NCBI GenBank assembly: GCA_029907715.1
Contig: JARYLI010000004.1
Span: 1-64,000 of the forward strand
Length of the DNA stretch: 64,000 bases
Source: Methanothrix sp.
GTDB lineage: Archaea; Halobacteriota; Methanosarcinia; Methanotrichales; Methanotrichaceae
Direction of reading: 5' to 3'
Part shown: positions 30,727 through 39,539 of the stretch, piece after piece
Numbering within the stretch: position 1 is the stretch's first letter
Layout of the letters: every line of letters begins with the position of its first letter
The notes under the pieces: model-generated
The model's input: the letters and a program-made list of their open reading frames with translations, nothing else
The model's database searches: none
What the model was told of the DNA's origin: nothing
Position numbers and translations under genes: made by a program

Positions 30727-32376
30727 ATGTCTGTAATAACGTTAGGCAACCAGTACGACTTCCTGCGGCATGTCGTAACGCTGGAGTCAATCGGGACTGT
30801 TCCCGTGATAGTCGGGCGTGGAGTTGTTGTCGGGATAGGCACCTCCAGCCGCGGTCCTGCAATGGAACCGTACGGTATCGCGGGTAACACGCCCAGCCTG
30901 ATCAGGCGCACGTTTGGTGACGGGCCACTCCGAGAGGGGCTTGAACTTGCAGCTGCTCAGGGTTGCGCGATCGTGTATGGTGTCCGCGTGCTGGGCGAAG
31001 GATACAAGACAGCTGAACTGGAAGTGGTCGATGGGCAAGATAATCCTTGCGGGAAATTCGTCGCGAGAGGGCCAGGTACATGGGGCAACATCCCGACAAT
31101 TACCATCACATACGGCGACCTGGATGGCACAAAGAAGGAGATCTTCAACGGCAACGGTAGCAACGTGACGACACCCTATGCGCTGATGTACGATAACTTG
31201 GTTGAATCGCCGCTGAATCATGTGAAGGTGGACGGGGCCTCCAAGACAATCATCTACTCCGGCACACCCGATCCTGGTGAAGTTCTGCTCGATAAAACCA
31301 GCGGCACGCTGACCTTTGCGACTGGGGAGTGGCCAGACACCAACGAGCAGGTCGAGGTACGGTACAAGTACAAGAGCCGGAAGGTCACGATCAGAGAGGA
31401 AGGCAAGCTGCCGGTATCGTACAACAACCTCATGTCGCTGACGATGATGGCAGCAAAGATGAAGAACGATCCTGTATGCACCTTCGAGATCGATGTCGGT
31501 GCCACGAGGCTTCCGAAACCGATTGGCGCAACGAACATGGAAGGCGGATCGGATGGAGCTCCAATAACGATTGATGACTGGGAGGCCGCGTTTAACAGCG
31601 TTCTCGAGAAGCTGCCTGATACGGTCATACCAAGTGCGGTGTTCACGACTGCTTACGAAGCAACCGAGGGGCAGTGGGATATCGTAGCCCTCCTGGATCA
31701 GTTCCTTTGGCAGATGGGCAACCTCAAGAAACCATGCCAGGGATTTGTTACGCTGCCTGCCGATGCGACCGCACAGCAGATCGTCGACTTCAAGGAAGGA
31801 TACACGAACCTTTTCCTGACGCTGATATCGAACGGTTATGATAACACTGAGAAGGATCTGGCAGGCGCTAGGGCCGGCCAGGAAGCATCACTCGGCCTCG
31901 GAGTCTCGCCCGCCACAGCAAGCAACAGCCTGAAGGGAGTCAACGGGCTGCTATTCCAGTGGAACGAGCCCGAGAGGGAGCTCCTCACGTACAATGGCGT
32001 AGAGGTGCTCGTTAAAGGTACAGGCGTACATCCGTACGTGGGTGTCTCGACCGATCCAGATGATTCATTCCGGCGCACGGTGGACGTCCGGACGATATGT
32101 CAGGTGATCGTGTGGGTTGATCAGATCGTGAAGTACTTCCTGAACGAGAAACGCACTCGGACAAATCTTGCACGAATGAAAACGTCCATAGACGTGCTGC
32201 TCGACCGGCTCTGCAGAGCATCAGTCCTCGATACGTACGATCTGATGGTCACGCCGAATGCGTCCGATCACAACGCTGTTGATATCACGCTCAAGATCCA
32301 GCCGGTCGGACATATCGAGCGCGTGTACACCTGGATCGGTGTGGGATACTACAACACCGAGGCAATTGCTGAGTGA
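30727..32376 (+). CDS. tail sheath protein
   Basis: 549 residues. GRGVVVGIGTSSRGPAMEPY at the N-terminus, then ELAAAQGCAIVYGVRVLGEG. The C-terminus (SFRRTVDVRTICQVIVWVDQ, RTRTNLARMKTSIDVLLDRL, then ITLKIQPVGHIERVYTWIG) has the strands by which sheath subunits link. These show a contractile tail, so the virus is of myovirus type. The tube gene follows after 11 bases. Confidence 0.85.
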   Translation: MSVITLGNQYDFLRHVVTLESIGTVPVIVGRGVVVGIGTSSRGPAMEPYGIAGNTPSLIRRTFGDGPLREGLELAAAQGCAIVYGVRVLGEGYKTAELEVVDGQDNPCGKFVARGPGTWGNIPTITITYGDLDGTKKEIFNGNGSNVTTPYALMYDNLVESPLNHVKVDGASKTIIYSGTPDPGEVLLDKTSGTLTFATGEWPDTNEQVEVRYKYKSRKVTIREEGKLPVSYNNLMSLTMMAAKMKNDPVCTFEIDVGATRLPKPIGATNMEGGSDGAPITIDDWEAAFNSVLEKLPDTVIPSAVFTTAYEATEGQWDIVALLDQFLWQMGNLKKPCQGFVTLPADATAQQIVDFKEGYTNLFLTLISNGYDNTEKDLAGARAGQEASLGLGVSPATASNSLKGVNGLLFQWNEPERELLTYNGVEVLVKGTGVHPYVGVSTDPDDSFRRTVDVRTICQVIVWVDQIVKYFLNEKRTRTNLARMKTSIDVLLDRLCRASVLDTYDLMVTPNASDHNAVDITLKIQPVGHIERVYTWIGVGYYNTEAIAE

Positions 32377-32387
32377 GGTGATAAATA

Positions 32388-32978
32388 ATGGCAACTGTCA
32401 GAAGTGCATACGCTTCGAAGGGCCGGCACCCGTACTCGGATTTCATGACGAAGGAAGGCACGGTCCTTCACAATATTTCCGGGATGGACATACTGATTGA
32501 TATCGCAGGAATGTACTTCCCACTTCGTACAATCCGATATGACAAGAACATAAACGTCTCAGATGAGCACGGAACTGGCTCTCATGATCCATATGCTCTG
32601 CCTGCACACGAGCAGACATACTCTGGTTCATTTACATATGCATCGTTCCTCGTGAACGGCACAAACGTAATGACCAAGTCTGAAGTGCTGCTTCTCAAAA
32701 GAACGCTGCTAAACCAGATGGACGAAGGAACACCGTACTACTTTGACATCTACATTCTTGAGGTCCAGGGCAGCCGAACACCAGAGGTGACTCAGGCGGG
32801 ATTCACTACGAGGAGTGCTCAGGAGCTTGCAGAAAGCATAGTTTCCAAAGCAGTAGATGTTGGCCACATCGAGGCGCTGATTGACTGTAAGGTTACCAAG
32901 TTTGGCAGAGAGGTACCGGAGAAGGCATCCGTGGTATCATCGGTAGATTTCAAGTTCTGCCGCATGCTACCAAGATAA
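32388..32978 (+). CDS. tail tube protein
   Basis: 196 residues, following the sheath gene. NISGMDILIDIAGMYFPLRT, then QTYSGSFTYASFLVNGTNVM and the final KASVVSSVDFKFCRML. This is the beta-barrel layout of tail tube proteins (T4 gp19, P2 FII type). It forms the inner tube driven through the cell envelope. Confidence 0.75.
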   Translation: MATVRSAYASKGRHPYSDFMTKEGTVLHNISGMDILIDIAGMYFPLRTIRYDKNINVSDEHGTGSHDPYALPAHEQTYSGSFTYASFLVNGTNVMTKSEVLLLKRTLLNQMDEGTPYYFDIYILEVQGSRTPEVTQAGFTTRSAQELAESIVSKAVDVGHIEALIDCKVTKFGREVPEKASVVSSVDFKFCRMLPR

Positions 32979-32996
32979 CACAACATGGAGTGGGGT

Positions 32997-33125
32997 GATA
33001 GAGATCTTCAGGCCGGAGTAAGCCCGAATCACCCTCGGACTGAGGGGTAGAGCCTGTGGAGATACTGGATGAAACAGATCAATGAGACAGGAAGCTTCGG
33101 CCTTTCAGGCCGGAGAGGAGGTCAC
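32997..33125 (+). repeat. dispersed hairpin repeat D (long form, 5' part shortened)
   Basis: Like B, but the first ~22 bases are lost (GATAGAGATCTTCAGGCCGG joins directly to hairpin 1). The remainder is intact, with GAGCCTGTGGAGATACTGG, hairpin 2 (CTTCGGCCTTTCAGGCCGGAG region) and GAGGAGGTCAC. Confidence 0.75.
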
Positions 33126-33153
33126 CTTCGCTCTTGCTCTTTTTAGGAGGGAT

Positions 33154-33195
33154 ATGCACTGTCTTCTAACTATCTTACTCGAAAGAAGACTCTGA
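33154..33195 (+). CDS. 13-codon leader ORF before the tail-assembly chaperone
   Basis: ATG with AGGAGGGAT upstream; encodes MHCLLTILLERRL and ends at a TGA that shares bases with the ATG of the chaperone gene (TGATG). It can couple translation of the chaperone to the ribosome site. Not a protein of its own. Confidence 0.4.
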   Translation: MHCLLTILLERRL

Positions 33196-33662
33196 TGGGT
33201 GTCAGGTATGAGGAAGAGGTAAAGCTCGATCAGTACGGTGGAGCTATCGTGAGGGTTCATGCAATCTCAGATGTGACTCTGGCACGAATTGAAAACCGTG
33301 TCGGATACACACTTGAGGAGGCGCTATCTGAAATCGCATCAATGAACCTTTCCGAAAGCGATATCTCGAATATCCAGGCCGGAAAGGTGTCCTCTGAAAT
33401 TGCTGCAAAAGCGAGCAGAGCTTTCGATCCACGATTCAAGCTCTTCCTTGCGGAGGTTTGCAAAGCCGGAATAATACCTGATCCAGACTGCAGGTGTGGT
33501 GGGAAGGGCTGTGAGGACTGTGATGTGTCTGCGATGGTTGAAGAGCTCAGAGGATACTCACTGCTACAGATAGGTATGGCTATAATCGGTGCGTCCACTG
33601 CGAGATGGTCGGACGTGGAGGATTTTTTCTCAGCGAAGAAGGCGCAATCTGGAGCAGGATAG
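33195..33662 (+). CDS. tail-assembly chaperone (gpG-like)
   Basis: 155 residues between tube and tape measure. Helical, with KLFLAEVCKAGIIPDPDC and a Cys cluster (CRCGGKGCEDC), ending LLQIGMAIIGASTARWSDVE. The place and the overlapping second frame make it the short chaperone (G). Near the end lies the slippery run TTTTTTC (33623-33629); ribosomes slipping by -1 would make a long product (see next). Confidence 0.7.
   Translation: MGVRYEEEVKLDQYGGAIVRVHAISDVTLARIENRVGYTLEEALSEIASMNLSESDISNIQAGKVSSEIAAKASRAFDPRFKLFLAEVCKAGIIPDPDCRCGGKGCEDCDVSAMVEELRGYSLLQIGMAIIGASTARWSDVEDFFSAKKAQSGAG
33623..33629 (+). promoter_or_regulatory. -1 programmed ribosomal frameshift site
   Basis: T-TTT-TTC in the chaperone frame (GAT TTT TTC), an ideal X-XXY-YYZ slippery heptamer. 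It lies 33 bases before the stop of the first frame and inside the open part of the -1 frame. Confidence 0.75.
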
Positions 33663-33949
33663 CCTGTACCGGAAGCGGTCTGGGCCCAGTCGAATTGCTG
33701 ACCCCAGTACAGCTCATGTTTCTCGCGCTCGCAAGCATGGAGGATGCACAGATTAAAGGGGGTGGTGGTCTGGTCGAGCGCAGCGAAATTTCGAGCACAG
33801 ATGACGCAATGAGCGTTCAGGATTATTTCAAGCTCAAGCGCGAGCACGAGGTTCTTGCACAGCAGATACGTGAAAAACAGGCGCCTTTGAGAGAGCTGCT
33901 GGAGTCTCGAGTGCGACAGATGGTACTTGAGGAGATGAAGTACCGGTAG
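33629..33949 (+). CDS. tail-assembly chaperone frameshift extension (gpGT-like)
   Basis: The -1 frame is open from 33605 to 33949. After slippage it adds about 106 residues (LSEEGAIWSRIACTGSGLGP onwards, then ELLTPVQLMFLALASMEDAQ, and helices) to the first ~145 residues of the chaperone, a product of about 251 residues. Used alone (GTG 33605), it would overlap the first gene oddly. In tailed phages the equivalent G/GT pair is made in a set ratio and loads the tape measure. Coordinates give only the extension. Confidence 0.7.
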   Translation, partial: LSEEGAIWSRIACTGSGLGPVELLTPVQLMFLALASMEDAQIKGGGGLVERSEISSTDDAMSVQDYFKLKREHEVLAQQIREKQAPLRELLESRVRQMVLEEMKYR

Positions 33950-33957
33950 GAGATAAT

Positions 33958-34104
33958 ATGCCACTTATAGAGGGTTACTCAAGACGTGCGATAGCACACA
34001 ACATCGCTGAGGAGATTCGAGCTGGAAAACCGCGCGATCAGGCGATCGCGATTGCAATGGACATTGCGCGACGTGCCCGTGCTAAAGCCAGAGCCAAGAG
34101 ATAG
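33958..34104 (+). CDS. 48-residue basic protein (DUF6496-like)
   Basis: ATG 33958 with TAGGAGATA upstream. MPLIEGYSRRAIAHNIAEEI, then RAGKPRDQAIAIAMDIARRA and a basic tail. It resembles small DUF6496-type proteins (xxGKSxxAIxxNIxxExxxGKPxxQAxAIAxxxAR) of phages. Its TAG stop is also the start of the hairpin repeat E. Confidence 0.6.
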   Translation: MPLIEGYSRRAIAHNIAEEIRAGKPRDQAIAIAMDIARRARAKARAKR

Positions 34105-34151
34105 AGAGTAACAAGGCACAAACTCTGGCCAGATGTCCGGAGAGGAAGTCA
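34100..34151 (+). repeat. dispersed hairpin repeat E (short form), IS200/IS605-end-like
   Basis: GATAGAGAGTAACAAGGCAC, hairpin CTCTGGCC-AGAT-GTCCGGAG, GAGGAAGTCA. The most diverged copy. It is followed by a 149-bp gap with TTTAAA-type boxes before the tape-measure gene. Confidence 0.65.
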
Positions 34152-34300
34152 TTTTTATTTGCGGTTCTTTTAAAAACGATTTAAAGGCATTTTTCGCGTC
34201 CGGATGGAAATTAGGCACGCCCAAGCTCAGTCTGTGGACACAAAAGGCCGGACACAAAGCTCCGGACTTTGGACAGAATATGAAATCATCTCACTAAAAC

Positions 34301-37300
34301 ATGGTCGAGCGAGAAGTTACAATCCGGATCAATCTCATAGACGAGATTGGCGACCGGCTGCTGGAACTGAAAAAGCAGCGTGATGCTCTGGCACGGGCAT
34401 CATCGGTCACGCTCAAAGCGCGAGCAGACGATATTGAACGAGTCAAAGAAACGTCCAGACAGGTCCGCAGAGAAGCTGCATTGGCTACCAGAGATCTTAC
34501 GGACCTCTGTAACGCTGTATCCAGCAGAGCAGTTCCTCAGGTGGAACAGTACCAGCGCCTGCTGGGTAGTGTGCTGCAGGTCGCTCGCAGTATTGGTCCA
34601 AGCATAGCTACAGCACTTGTCGGCGTGTCAAATGAGTTCAAGCGGCAGCGCGATCTCGCTCAGTTCTGGGGAACAACTGGGTATCTCCATCTCGGACTGT
34701 ACTCATTCAAGAATGCGCTTCAGGGGTTCCTGGCGACAGGTGGCGCGAGTCTCACGAAATGGCTCAAGGATGTATCATACAGCCTTGCCTCGCTCAGGAC
34801 GACGCTCGCTGCTAGCGGCGCTGCTATGCTCGGATTTGCGACCGCTGTCGGTCTGAGCTCAAAGCACGCTCAAAACTACATTCAGTCGACATTGAGCACT
34901 GGCCTGATGGCCAGAAAGCTTACCGACAGAAAAGCTGCAGAAGCATGGATCCAGCAGGCTCAGAAGGTCGACTGGTCGGCTGGACGTGAGTCCAGGATGG
35001 CGGTGTTCCAGACAGTCCTGAGCAAGGCCCCATATCTCGGCCAGTCTCAGGCACAGGAGTTCACTGAAGCTATTGAGAAGTACTTCTTTGCCAACCGCGA
35101 GATGCTGGCAAAGAAAGGTATCACGAGTGCAGAGCAGCTGGCGTCTGAGATATCTGCCCCGGTTCTGACCGGCGAGGCAGCTACAATATTCGAGGACATA
35201 TTCGGGCTCGGGTTTTCTCGAATGCATGCTCAGGCCAGGTTAGCACGGCTCGCCTCCGAGGCAAAGGAGATCGATATCGAAAAAGCCGTAGCGATGCGTC
35301 CGGACGAAGTTCTGCAGAAGAGACTTGCTGCGACGTCTGCAGCCATCGGCGATACAGTAATTCCAGTACTGAATCAGGTTCTCGGGGCTTTTCTGGCGAT
35401 TTCAGACGCGATTGGCAAAATCCCCGGTCTCGGTGCAGTTATCGGGTGGGCAACCGTGCTGTCCGGCGCTGCTGCTATCGGGCTGGTCCTGGTATCAGTG
35501 CTCGGTTCGATGATTCAGAACCTCCAGGTAGTTACGAAGCTGGTTCATTTAGACACAGTTCGCCGCGCGATACACACCGCCGCGATATACGCACAATCTG
35601 CCGCGATCAAAGCAGTAACCGCTGCACAGTGGTTGTTCAATGCAGCAATGACTGCCAATCCATTGGGTATAGTGATCATAGCAGTCGCTGGACTGGTATT
35701 GCTGCTGATCGCACTTGAGAAGCGGTTCCAGCTGGTGTCGAAGGCATGGAATGCATTCAAGCAGACTGGATTTGGCGGCACGATAGTTGCATCAGTGGAA
35801 AATATAATGGAAAAGTTTGATCAGATGCGCAAAACGCTCACGTCGTTGATCAGCAAAGGTGATTGGAAGGGACTTGTAAAGTTCGGCATTGATACAGCTG
35901 TCAAACTGTCACCAGTGGCAGCTGGTTTGAATGCCGTCAAATCGTTGTCTAAATTCCTGTCCGACCGAATTAAAGGGCTGGATCGGAAGAGCCTGGTCAA
36001 GCTCAGCATTGATACAGCTGTTAAGACATCTCCGGTTGCATCAATACTGAATACATTCACATCGTTCCGCAGGTCGATATCCGATAGGATCAAAAACATC
36101 AGCTGGAAAGAGTCAGTCAGGCTTGGTATTGAGCAGTGGATCAAGCCGGAAGCATTCACCAAGGTGGAAGCATACATTACGCGGGTGTCCAGAGCATTCT
36201 TGACGCTTAAATCAACCCGCATCGGGGATACGTTTTTCTCGTTCATAACGAAAGCGCTCGATGTGTTCGATCATGCATACAAATCATTAACATCACTGAT
36301 CAGGAAGAGCGACTGGAAAGGCGTGATAAAGCTCGGGTTGGATGCTCTGATTGGAGCATCGCCTCTGGCGCTGATAGCAAAAGTCCTGATCGGGATCTAC
36401 GACTTCATAAGGAAGATCTGGATAAACACTGGAATTGTAAACAAGTGGATCTCATTGCTCACCGGACTGGTTCAAACTATCGTGGATTTCATACGACGGC
36501 TCTGGAGGACCATAACCGGTATATGGGACTGGCTGACTGGTAAGCTATGGGGTCTGTTCGAGTCTGTCGTTCAGCTGATACCTGGGGGGAAGAGGGCACT
36601 CGCATGGCTTGATTTCCAGCAAATACTTGACAGGTACGGTCTCAGATATGAGGAGAAGACTGGGAAGTACTACAACAAGGCTGGCGAGGAAGTTCCAGAG
36701 TCGTATGTTCCGGAAGCAGTCCGCGCAATGCAGCAGAAATGGTCGGAGCAGCCCACGTTCACAGAGGACCTGAAAAACATATGGAACTCGCTGGTTGATG
36801 CGCTATACACAAAGTTCAAACCGCTTTTTGACGCGATTGTTACTGCAATCGGGTTCATTGGAGGTTTTCTTGAAGCGTTATCTGGTGGAAAGTGGATCGC
36901 TAGTTCCGTTGTGAATGTCTGGAACGAAATTAAAGGGCTTCCACACGTGTATGCCGAAACTGCAGGCAGCATGGGTGGATATAACTTACCTCCTGAGGGA
37001 CCTGTACCTGTAACCAGTTCAGTCACTACCGCTCCAATCATTACAGGATCTGACAGTAACGATTACTCATGGAATCCTAAGACGAAACGATGGGACATGA
37101 TGATCCCCGGCGATGCAGGTTTGATGCCGATCGAGGTCGACCAGTCGAAAGTACCGGAGGACATTCTTGCCCGGACTCCGAAGATGGCGATAGGCGGATC
37201 GATCATATCCGGCGGTCTGGTCATGCTGCATCGCGGTGAAGAGGTTGCTCCAGCGAGAGTTGTTTCAGGCGGCAAGACCGTGCTGGAGCGGTTCACAGAG

Positions 37301-37507
37301 CGCGCTGTATTATCGCCTGCCGCCGAACCGATACACATCAGCGCACCGGTAACAGTGCATGTCGAGGTGGGCAACGTTTCCAGCGAGCTGGATCTGGACC
37401 GGCTGGCACATCGGCTTGGCACAGAAGCAGCAGATAAACTATTGTTTGCACTCCGGAACAAGCTTGACAATCTCTACAACCGGAATATTGCATATATGAG
37501 GGGGTGA
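34301..37507 (+). CDS. tail tape measure protein
   Basis: 1068 residues, the longest gene. The N-terminal ~120 residues are helical/coiled coil (LLELKKQRDALARASSVTLK). Hydrophobic segments lie about 355-400 and 440-460 (WATVLSGAAAIGLVLVSVLG; LGIVIIAVAGLVLLLIALE). Between about 490 and 690 a 50-60-residue unit recurs (LTSLISKGDWKGLVKFGID; VKLSIDTAVKTSPVA; LTSLIRKSDWKGVIKLGLD). The C-terminus has GGSIISGGLVMLHRGEEVAP. At about 0.15 nm per residue (known for tape measures) the tail would be near 160 nm. Confidence 0.85.
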   Translation: MVEREVTIRINLIDEIGDRLLELKKQRDALARASSVTLKARADDIERVKETSRQVRREAALATRDLTDLCNAVSSRAVPQVEQYQRLLGSVLQVARSIGPSIATALVGVSNEFKRQRDLAQFWGTTGYLHLGLYSFKNALQGFLATGGASLTKWLKDVSYSLASLRTTLAASGAAMLGFATAVGLSSKHAQNYIQSTLSTGLMARKLTDRKAAEAWIQQAQKVDWSAGRESRMAVFQTVLSKAPYLGQSQAQEFTEAIEKYFFANREMLAKKGITSAEQLASEISAPVLTGEAATIFEDIFGLGFSRMHAQARLARLASEAKEIDIEKAVAMRPDEVLQKRLAATSAAIGDTVIPVLNQVLGAFLAISDAIGKIPGLGAVIGWATVLSGAAAIGLVLVSVLGSMIQNLQVVTKLVHLDTVRRAIHTAAIYAQSAAIKAVTAAQWLFNAAMTANPLGIVIIAVAGLVLLLIALEKRFQLVSKAWNAFKQTGFGGTIVASVENIMEKFDQMRKTLTSLISKGDWKGLVKFGIDTAVKLSPVAAGLNAVKSLSKFLSDRIKGLDRKSLVKLSIDTAVKTSPVASILNTFTSFRRSISDRIKNISWKESVRLGIEQWIKPEAFTKVEAYITRVSRAFLTLKSTRIGDTFFSFITKALDVFDHAYKSLTSLIRKSDWKGVIKLGLDALIGASPLALIAKVLIGIYDFIRKIWINTGIVNKWISLLTGLVQTIVDFIRRLWRTITGIWDWLTGKLWGLFESVVQLIPGGKRALAWLDFQQILDRYGLRYEEKTGKYYNKAGEEVPESYVPEAVRAMQQKWSEQPTFTEDLKNIWNSLVDALYTKFKPLFDAIVTAIGFIGGFLEALSGGKWIASSVVNVWNEIKGLPHVYAETAGSMGGYNLPPEGPVPVTSSVTTAPIITGSDSNDYSWNPKTKRWDMMIPGDAGLMPIEVDQSKVPEDILARTPKMAIGGSIISGGLVMLHRGEEVAPARVVSGGKTVLERFTERAVLSPAAEPIHISAPVTVHVEVGNVSSELDLDRLAHRLGTEAADKLLFALRNKLDNLYNRNIAYMRG

Positions 37508-37511
37508 AAAC

Positions 37512-37997
37512 ACGGGACTCGGAGAGCTGATAGACGAGATTGTTACCAAATCTGGTGAACCGGTGGCTAAGGGCAAGATTGCGATCTACGATAAAGCAAT
37601 GCACGTGAAGGTGCATGATATAGAACTGGGCATAAGAGACACAACCGATCCAGACGCGGGTCAGCCTAATCCTATCGAGATCAGGTATACCCAGGAGTTC
37701 GAAGTCGTCGTGCACAAGACGGTTGGGCAAAAGCCAATAACACAATGTACCATTCCAGACGGCGTGTGGACTGTGAACATGAAGTTCAATGTTCTCAAGG
37801 GTGCGAATGGGGAGATCTCTGAGAAGCTGAAAGCGATCAAAAACGCGAAAGCCGGACCCAAGAAGCTGTACACAGCTCTGTTCCCGGAGGGGTTGTGCAC
37901 GTACATTGTGAGGAAGGAGATCACTCAACCATCTGGTACAGATGATTACTACCACACGGTTGAGCTGACACTGCTGGAAGCAAATGGCGGCGACTAA
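37512..37997 (+). CDS. tail protein with apparent ACG start
   Basis: 161 residues if begun at ACG 37512, six bases after GAGGGGGTG. In this frame no ATG, GTG or TTG occurs between the stop at 37497 and GTG 37563. The 17 residues before the GTG (GLGELIDEIVTKSGEP) read like protein. The beta-rich rest (YTQEFEVVVHKTVGQKPITQ) suggests a tail protein between tape measure and hub (gp53/LysM place). Start at 37563 is the conservative choice. Confidence 0.5.
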   Translation, partial: TGLGELIDEIVTKSGEPVAKGKIAIYDKAMHVKVHDIELGIRDTTDPDAGQPNPIEIRYTQEFEVVVHKTVGQKPITQCTIPDGVWTVNMKFNVLKGANGEISEKLKAIKNAKAGPKKLYTALFPEGLCTYIVRKEITQPSGTDDYYHTVELTLLEANGGD

Positions 37998-38010
37998 GGT
38001 GGTGCACAGC

Positions 38011-39237
38011 ATGCACGTCCGTCCAATCCTGACTATAGAAGGCAATGATTTCTCGCGGTACTTCATATCAGCACACTGTGAGATGACCGCGAACTCAACG
38101 AAGGATCCAGGGAAGTACGATCTCGTGCTCTCGAACGCAGGTCAGCGGTTTCTGGGAGCGTTTGCGCCTAAAAGTGTCGAGCAGATCACCGAAGAGCAGA
38201 TGGGTGCATTTCTAACGGCTCCGAAAAACAAGGTACGATTAGACTTAGAAGTATACAGCAGTGGTTGCGAGGGGAACAGATCCCGCAAGGTGCAGATCTT
38301 CCAGGGCGAGATACAGAAAGCTGAAGCAGATGAGAGCTATCTCTACATTGAGGGATCCTGCTCGCAGGGTGGAATGACATCTCGCCTGCGGAGAGATATG
38401 ACCTGGGAGACAGGTACTCCGGTCTCGACGATTGTGAGTGACCTGCTGAAAGAGTTTGAATATACCGGCAAGGCGCATATCATGCCGGCCAAAGATTCGA
38501 CAGACGATATCACACCATACCTCAGCAAAGCGATAGATTTCGATACAGCGATGTATGAAGTCTCATGCTGGGGGGAGAGCATATACTTCTTTGATGAGAA
38601 TGACGAGTTCTGGTTTGTTCCTGCTACAGATCTGCGCGGGTTCAGCAACCTCACAGGCAACGTCCTGAGAGGGTCATATGCCACTAACATGGTCGGATAC
38701 TGTAACCATGTTGATGTGTACGGCGGATCGCCGGAGCTGCTCTGGGAGGGAAAGACTCATCAGCTCATACATGCAGTTGCAGAAGCTCCTGAATGGGAAC
38801 TCAAAGCTTATGGCATCATGAGGGCACCACCGGTTGTTCTGCCCAATGCAAACTACGAACGGTGCAAGGAGGTCGCTGAGAAGCTTCTTGAATGGTACAG
38901 GCAGTACAAAGACGTGCCGTCAGTGAAGGTCGTTGGCAAAGCGCCCGGGCTGCTTGCCAAGGTCGCATACCGGCCATGGAACGGCTCGCCTCCCCCTATT
39001 GTCTGCGATGGTGAGGAGGAGGCTGAGATGGGGCCCGTAATGGGACTTGTAACGCGCCGGATTGTGGATATATCCGCAGAGGGTGGGTTCACTGCTACGC
39101 TGGATGTAACGACAAACTTCCTTGGCGTGAACAAACCGTCTGGCACAGAGGATATCGTGAACTTCTACTCGCTGAACTTTGAGAGGATCATGAATGATCC
39201 TGAGGTCAACAAGTATCCTGGGGTGCATTTTGTTTGA
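38011..39237 (+). CDS. baseplate hub protein (gpD-like)
   Basis: 408 residues from ATG 38011, chosen for AAGGTGG eight bases before it (ATG 37984 also in frame). RPILTIEGNDFSRYFISAHC and FDTAMYEVSCWGESIYFFDE fit the late-control gpD family, which forms the hub under the tail tube, with DLEVYSSGCEGNRSRKVQIF in a beta part. It precedes the spike gene as usual. Confidence 0.7.
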   Translation: MHVRPILTIEGNDFSRYFISAHCEMTANSTKDPGKYDLVLSNAGQRFLGAFAPKSVEQITEEQMGAFLTAPKNKVRLDLEVYSSGCEGNRSRKVQIFQGEIQKAEADESYLYIEGSCSQGGMTSRLRRDMTWETGTPVSTIVSDLLKEFEYTGKAHIMPAKDSTDDITPYLSKAIDFDTAMYEVSCWGESIYFFDENDEFWFVPATDLRGFSNLTGNVLRGSYATNMVGYCNHVDVYGGSPELLWEGKTHQLIHAVAEAPEWELKAYGIMRAPPVVLPNANYERCKEVAEKLLEWYRQYKDVPSVKVVGKAPGLLAKVAYRPWNGSPPPIVCDGEEEAEMGPVMGLVTRRIVDISAEGGFTATLDVTTNFLGVNKPSGTEDIVNFYSLNFERIMNDPEVNKYPGVHFV

Positions 39238-39530
39238 GCTTGAAAACCCGCGTGCTTCTCGAGGACTGGGTGTTCGTAAAGGCGTTCAAATCCGCTCAGC
39301 AAAAGAACCCATCGATCACGTACAGGCAGTATAAAAGCGATCCATCTATTACACTGATCTATAACCCTGCCACGGGCGATGGCATGTTTGTCAGGAAACT
39401 TCTAGCGAAATCATATCTTGACAAGGGGTACTACGAAGCGTACCCGCAGGTCGACTGGTCAGATACCTTCGAGAAGAATCAAAAAGCTATCCAGAAGTAC
39501 GGCTGGCCCGAGTTTAAAGAGCTAGCTTAA
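39234..39530 (+). CDS. small baseplate-region protein
   Basis: 98 residues, TTG start overlapping the hub stop (TTGA). Aromatic and basic (KTRVLLEDWVFVKAFKSAQQ, SYLDKGYYEAYPQVDW). Not recognised; its place between hub and spike suggests a baseplate role. Confidence 0.5.
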   Translation: MSLKTRVLLEDWVFVKAFKSAQQKNPSITYRQYKSDPSITLIYNPATGDGMFVRKLLAKSYLDKGYYEAYPQVDWSDTFEKNQKAIQKYGWPEFKELA

Positions 39531-39539
39531 ACGGAGCTG

